6,542 bases of DNA, from assembly GCA_949288405.1 (NCBI GenBank), contig CASEKM010000088.1:1-6542 (forward strand), written 5' to 3'. Under the pieces are notes generated by a model, which saw only the letters and a list, made by a program, of their open reading frames with translations, was not told the DNA's origin and made no database searches. The position numbers and the translations under genes are program-made. Source of the stretch: an uncultured bacterium. Lineage in GTDB: Bacteria > Bacillota > Clostridia > Oscillospirales > Oscillospiraceae. Positions 4,840 through 6,542 of this stretch are shown here, in pieces; position 1 is the stretch's first letter; every line of letters starts with the position of its first letter.

Positions 4840-6174
4840 ATGAGTTTGGGAATGGAAAACAATGCGCGCTCGGTGAAGAGCAATCCCGCCGCCCTGCTGC
4901 CCATCGGGATCTTCCTGGTGCTGTACCTGGGCTGCGGACTGATTTTTGAATACGGCCTGGGGATCGAGCAGGGGTTCTATCAGGTGAAGGCCATCGTGGT
5001 CTTTTTGATCGCCCTGGCGGTGGCCTGCTTCCAAAACCGGAAGCTGGACTTCAACGCCAAGCTGAAGGTGATGGCCAACGGGGTGGCCGATGAGAATATC
5101 TTGACCATGTGTCTGGTGTTCCTGGCCGCCGGGGCCTTCTCCGGGGCCATCTCCGCCGCCGGGGGCGCGGACAGCACCGTGTTCCTGTTTCTGGACGTCC
5201 TGCCCAGCCAGTTTGCGGTGGGCGGCCTGTTCCTGATCTCCTGCTTCGTGTCCATCTCCATGGGTACCTCGGTGGGCACCGTGTCCGCCCTGGCCCCCTT
5301 CGCCGTGTCCATGAGCCAGGCCACCGGCTATGAGATGGTGCTGTGCATCGCCGCCGTGGTGTGCGGCGCCATGTTCGGGGACAACCTGTCCATGATCTCC
5401 GACACCACCATCGCCGCCGTGCGCACCCAGGGGTGCGAGATGAAGGACAAGTTCCGCATGAACTTCCTCATCGTCCTGCCCGCCGCCGTCCTGACGCTGG
5501 TGATCTTCCTGGCCCTTACCTGGGGCGGAAGCGGCCAGGTGGAGGTGGGGGAGTACAGCTTCTGGAAGGTGCTGCCCTACCTGGTGGTGCTGGTGGGGGC
5601 CGTCATCGGGGTGAACGTGTTCGTCATCCTGATGCTGGGCACCGCCCTGAGCCTGGCCGTGGGGGTGGCCTCCGGGGCCTTCCTGTGGACCGACCTCTTT
5701 ACCGTCACCTTCGGCGGCATCGAGGCCATGTACGACATCACCGTCATCTCCATCGTGGTGGCCTGCATCGGGGCCCTGGTGAAGGAGTACGGGGGCATCC
5801 AGTGGATCATCGAGTTCATCCACCGCCGGGTGAAGTCCAAGAAGGGGGCCCAGCTGGGCATTGCCGGCCTGGTGGCGGCGGTGGATGTGGCCACCGCCAA
5901 CAACACCGTGGCCATCGTCATGTCCGGCTCCATCGCCAAGGAGGTCAGCGCCGAGTACGGCATTGATCCCCGCCGCTCCGCCTCCCTGCTGGACATCTTC
6001 GCCTCGGTGATGCAGGGCATCCTCCCCTACGGGGCCCAGCTGCTGTACGCCTCCGCCGGCACCGGGGTGGCGGCCCCGGCCATCGTGCCCTATATGTTCT
6101 ACTGCTATCTCATGGCCGTGTGCTCCGTGGTGTTCATCCTGTTCTTCTCCGGGAAGGAGAAGGGGGCCAAATAG
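4840..6174 (+). CDS. NhaC-family sodium/proton antiporter-like transporter
   Basis: This is a polytopic inner-membrane secondary transporter of 444 residues. About ten to twelve hydrophobic segments are visible, the first near 18-36, then about 48-64, 88-104, 126-150, 165-180, 207-227, 244-280, 298-314, 338-360, 385-405 and 412-436. Conserved family motifs are MGTSVGTVSALAP (141-153) and GAMFGDNLSMISDTTIAA (177-193), with Asp181, Ser187, Asp188 and Thr189. A second-half motif AAVDVATANNTVAI (346-359) contains Asp349 and the Asn354-Asn355 pair. NhaC relatives exchange sodium for protons; some members carry organic substrates such as malate/lactate (MleN) or methionine and tyrosine (MetT, TyrT types). 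The substrate here cannot be read from sequence. AGGAG lies 5 nt before the chosen ATG; a second ATG at 4852 is possible. The in-frame ATG at 4705 lies upstream of the promoter and is rejected. It appears to be a single-gene unit. Confidence 0.92.
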   Translation: MSLGMENNARSVKSNPAALLPIGIFLVLYLGCGLIFEYGLGIEQGFYQVKAIVVFLIALAVACFQNRKLDFNAKLKVMANGVADENILTMCLVFLAAGAFSGAISAAGGADSTVFLFLDVLPSQFAVGGLFLISCFVSISMGTSVGTVSALAPFAVSMSQATGYEMVLCIAAVVCGAMFGDNLSMISDTTIAAVRTQGCEMKDKFRMNFLIVLPAAVLTLVIFLALTWGGSGQVEVGEYSFWKVLPYLVVLVGAVIGVNVFVILMLGTALSLAVGVASGAFLWTDLFTVTFGGIEAMYDITVISIVVACIGALVKEYGGIQWIIEFIHRRVKSKKGAQLGIAGLVAAVDVATANNTVAIVMSGSIAKEVSAEYGIDPRRSASLLDIFASVMQGILPYGAQLLYASAGTGVAAPAIVPYMFYCYLMAVCSVVFILFFSGKEKGAK

Positions 6175-6213
6175 ACGCTCCATTCAGATGGGGGCGGGAA
6201 AAACTGACAACTC

Positions 6214-6260
6214 AAAAAGCTGCTGAGCGCCCTCTCAACCAAGGGCCTCAGCAGCTTTTT
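6214..6260. terminator. Strong bidirectional terminator
   Basis: AAAAAGCTGCTGAG (6214-6227) pairs perfectly with CTCAGCAGCTTTTT (6247-6260). GCCCT (6229-6233) pairs with AGGGC (6242-6246), with C6228 bulged, leaving an 8-nt loop. It ends the transporter transcript 40 nt after its stop codon. The A-run on the left arm makes it work on the minus strand too, 36 nt after the stop of the helix-turn-helix gene. The rest of 6175-6295 holds nothing else recognisable. Confidence 0.92.
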
Positions 6261-6295
6261 CTTTGCGTCTCGACTTTTCATGGGACAGGCGCTTT

Positions 6296-6542
6296 TCAGC
6301 GCAGGATAATCCCCGCCTTCTGTGGAAACTGCGGGTCCGACTGCGTCAAGGCCAAGAGACGGCAGGCCGCGCCCTCCGGGCGATTTCTGCCCGCCTCCCA
6401 CGCCTCCACAGTCTTGACGCTGACGCCCATATACTGGGCAAAAACCACCTGCGTCAGCCCCGTACTTCTCCGAATCGACTTGATCTCCTCCGCGTTGTAC
6501 CGCGTGACAGGCGCAACCGACAGTTTTGTGACCTTTCCGCCG
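6296..6542 (-). CDS. XRE-type helix-turn-helix regulator or antitoxin, N-terminus beyond window
   Basis: The reverse complement gives 81 in-frame residues ending at TGA 6298-6296; the start lies outside the window. The core YNAEEIKSIRRSTGLTQ...FAQYMGVSVKTVEAWEAGRNRPEG is a Cro/C1-type helix-turn-helix, with recognition helix around SVKTVEAWEAG. The pattern IKxIRxxxGLTQxxFAxxxGVSxKTVExWExGxxxP, followed by RLL and a short tail, is typical of HigA/MqsA-like antitoxins and small autoregulators paired with RelE-type toxins. No toxin is visible; it would lie upstream, to the right of the window. Codon choice (AGA, AGT, TCG, TTT) is less strictly GC-biased than in the other genes, which would fit acquisition by transfer. 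The family call is good; the antitoxin role is inferred. Confidence 0.85.
   Translation of the reverse strand, partial: GGKVTKLSVAPVTRYNAEEIKSIRRSTGLTQVVFAQYMGVSVKTVEAWEAGRNRPEGAACRLLALTQSDPQFPQKAGIILR

Noticed and set aside
4708..6183. Long His/Gly-rich open frame on the minus strand opposite the transporter
   Set aside because: Composition is typical of an antisense frame (His/Gly/Asp runs), with no recognisable domain; the plus strand encodes a complete NhaC-family protein.
1..6542. CRISPR array, tRNA, rRNA or insertion sequence
   Set aside because: No regularly spaced repeats, no tRNA or rRNA signatures and no transposase reading frame were seen.

Overview
The window looks like a GC-rich, low-AT Firmicute of the gut Oscillospiraceae/Clostridia type (inference). 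The signs are strong AAGGAGG-type ribosome binding sites, sigma-A promoters close to TTGACA-17-TATAAT, heavy G/C use at third codon positions, a lipoprotein alkaline phosphatase as in monoderm bacteria, a clostridial-style amidase and compact GC palindromes between genes. The exact genus cannot be fixed from the sequence.

Layout. (1) Positions 1-993, minus strand: the first 331 residues of a secreted lipoprotein alkaline phosphatase whose C-terminus lies beyond the left edge. (2) Positions 994-1352: a divergent control region of about 360 bases. It holds a possible Pho-box-like promoter for the phosphatase and, on the plus strand, a perfect extended consensus sigma-A promoter. That promoter feeds a structured leader of about 120 nt which ends in a terminator-like stem and T-tract before the first aminotransferase gene. 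(3) Positions 1353-3776, plus strand: two adjacent but clearly different fold-type I PLP aminotransferases, separated by 114 bases that contain a REP-like palindrome. The first resembles the methionine/aromatic (YbdL / kynurenine aminotransferase) family; the second belongs to a less characterised clostridial class I/II group. (4) Positions 3833-4687, minus strand: an Amidase_2 peptidoglycan hydrolase with its own terminator. It has no signal peptide, so it looks like a phage endolysin standing alone. (5) Positions 4741-6174, plus strand: a promoter inside an inverted repeat, followed by a complete NhaC-family transporter and a very strong terminator at 6214-6260. (6) Positions 6296-6542, minus strand: the C-terminal part of an XRE-type helix-turn-helix protein, probably a regulator or antitoxin, running off the right edge.

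How the parts relate. The aminotransferases form a likely operon under the leader. The phosphatase, amidase, transporter and regulator each appear to be separate transcription units. A link between amino-acid transamination and the NhaC-family carrier is possible, because some members of that family carry amino acids, but it is not shown here. The most interesting element is the structured leader at 1176-1295, which I could not match to any riboswitch or T-box class I know.
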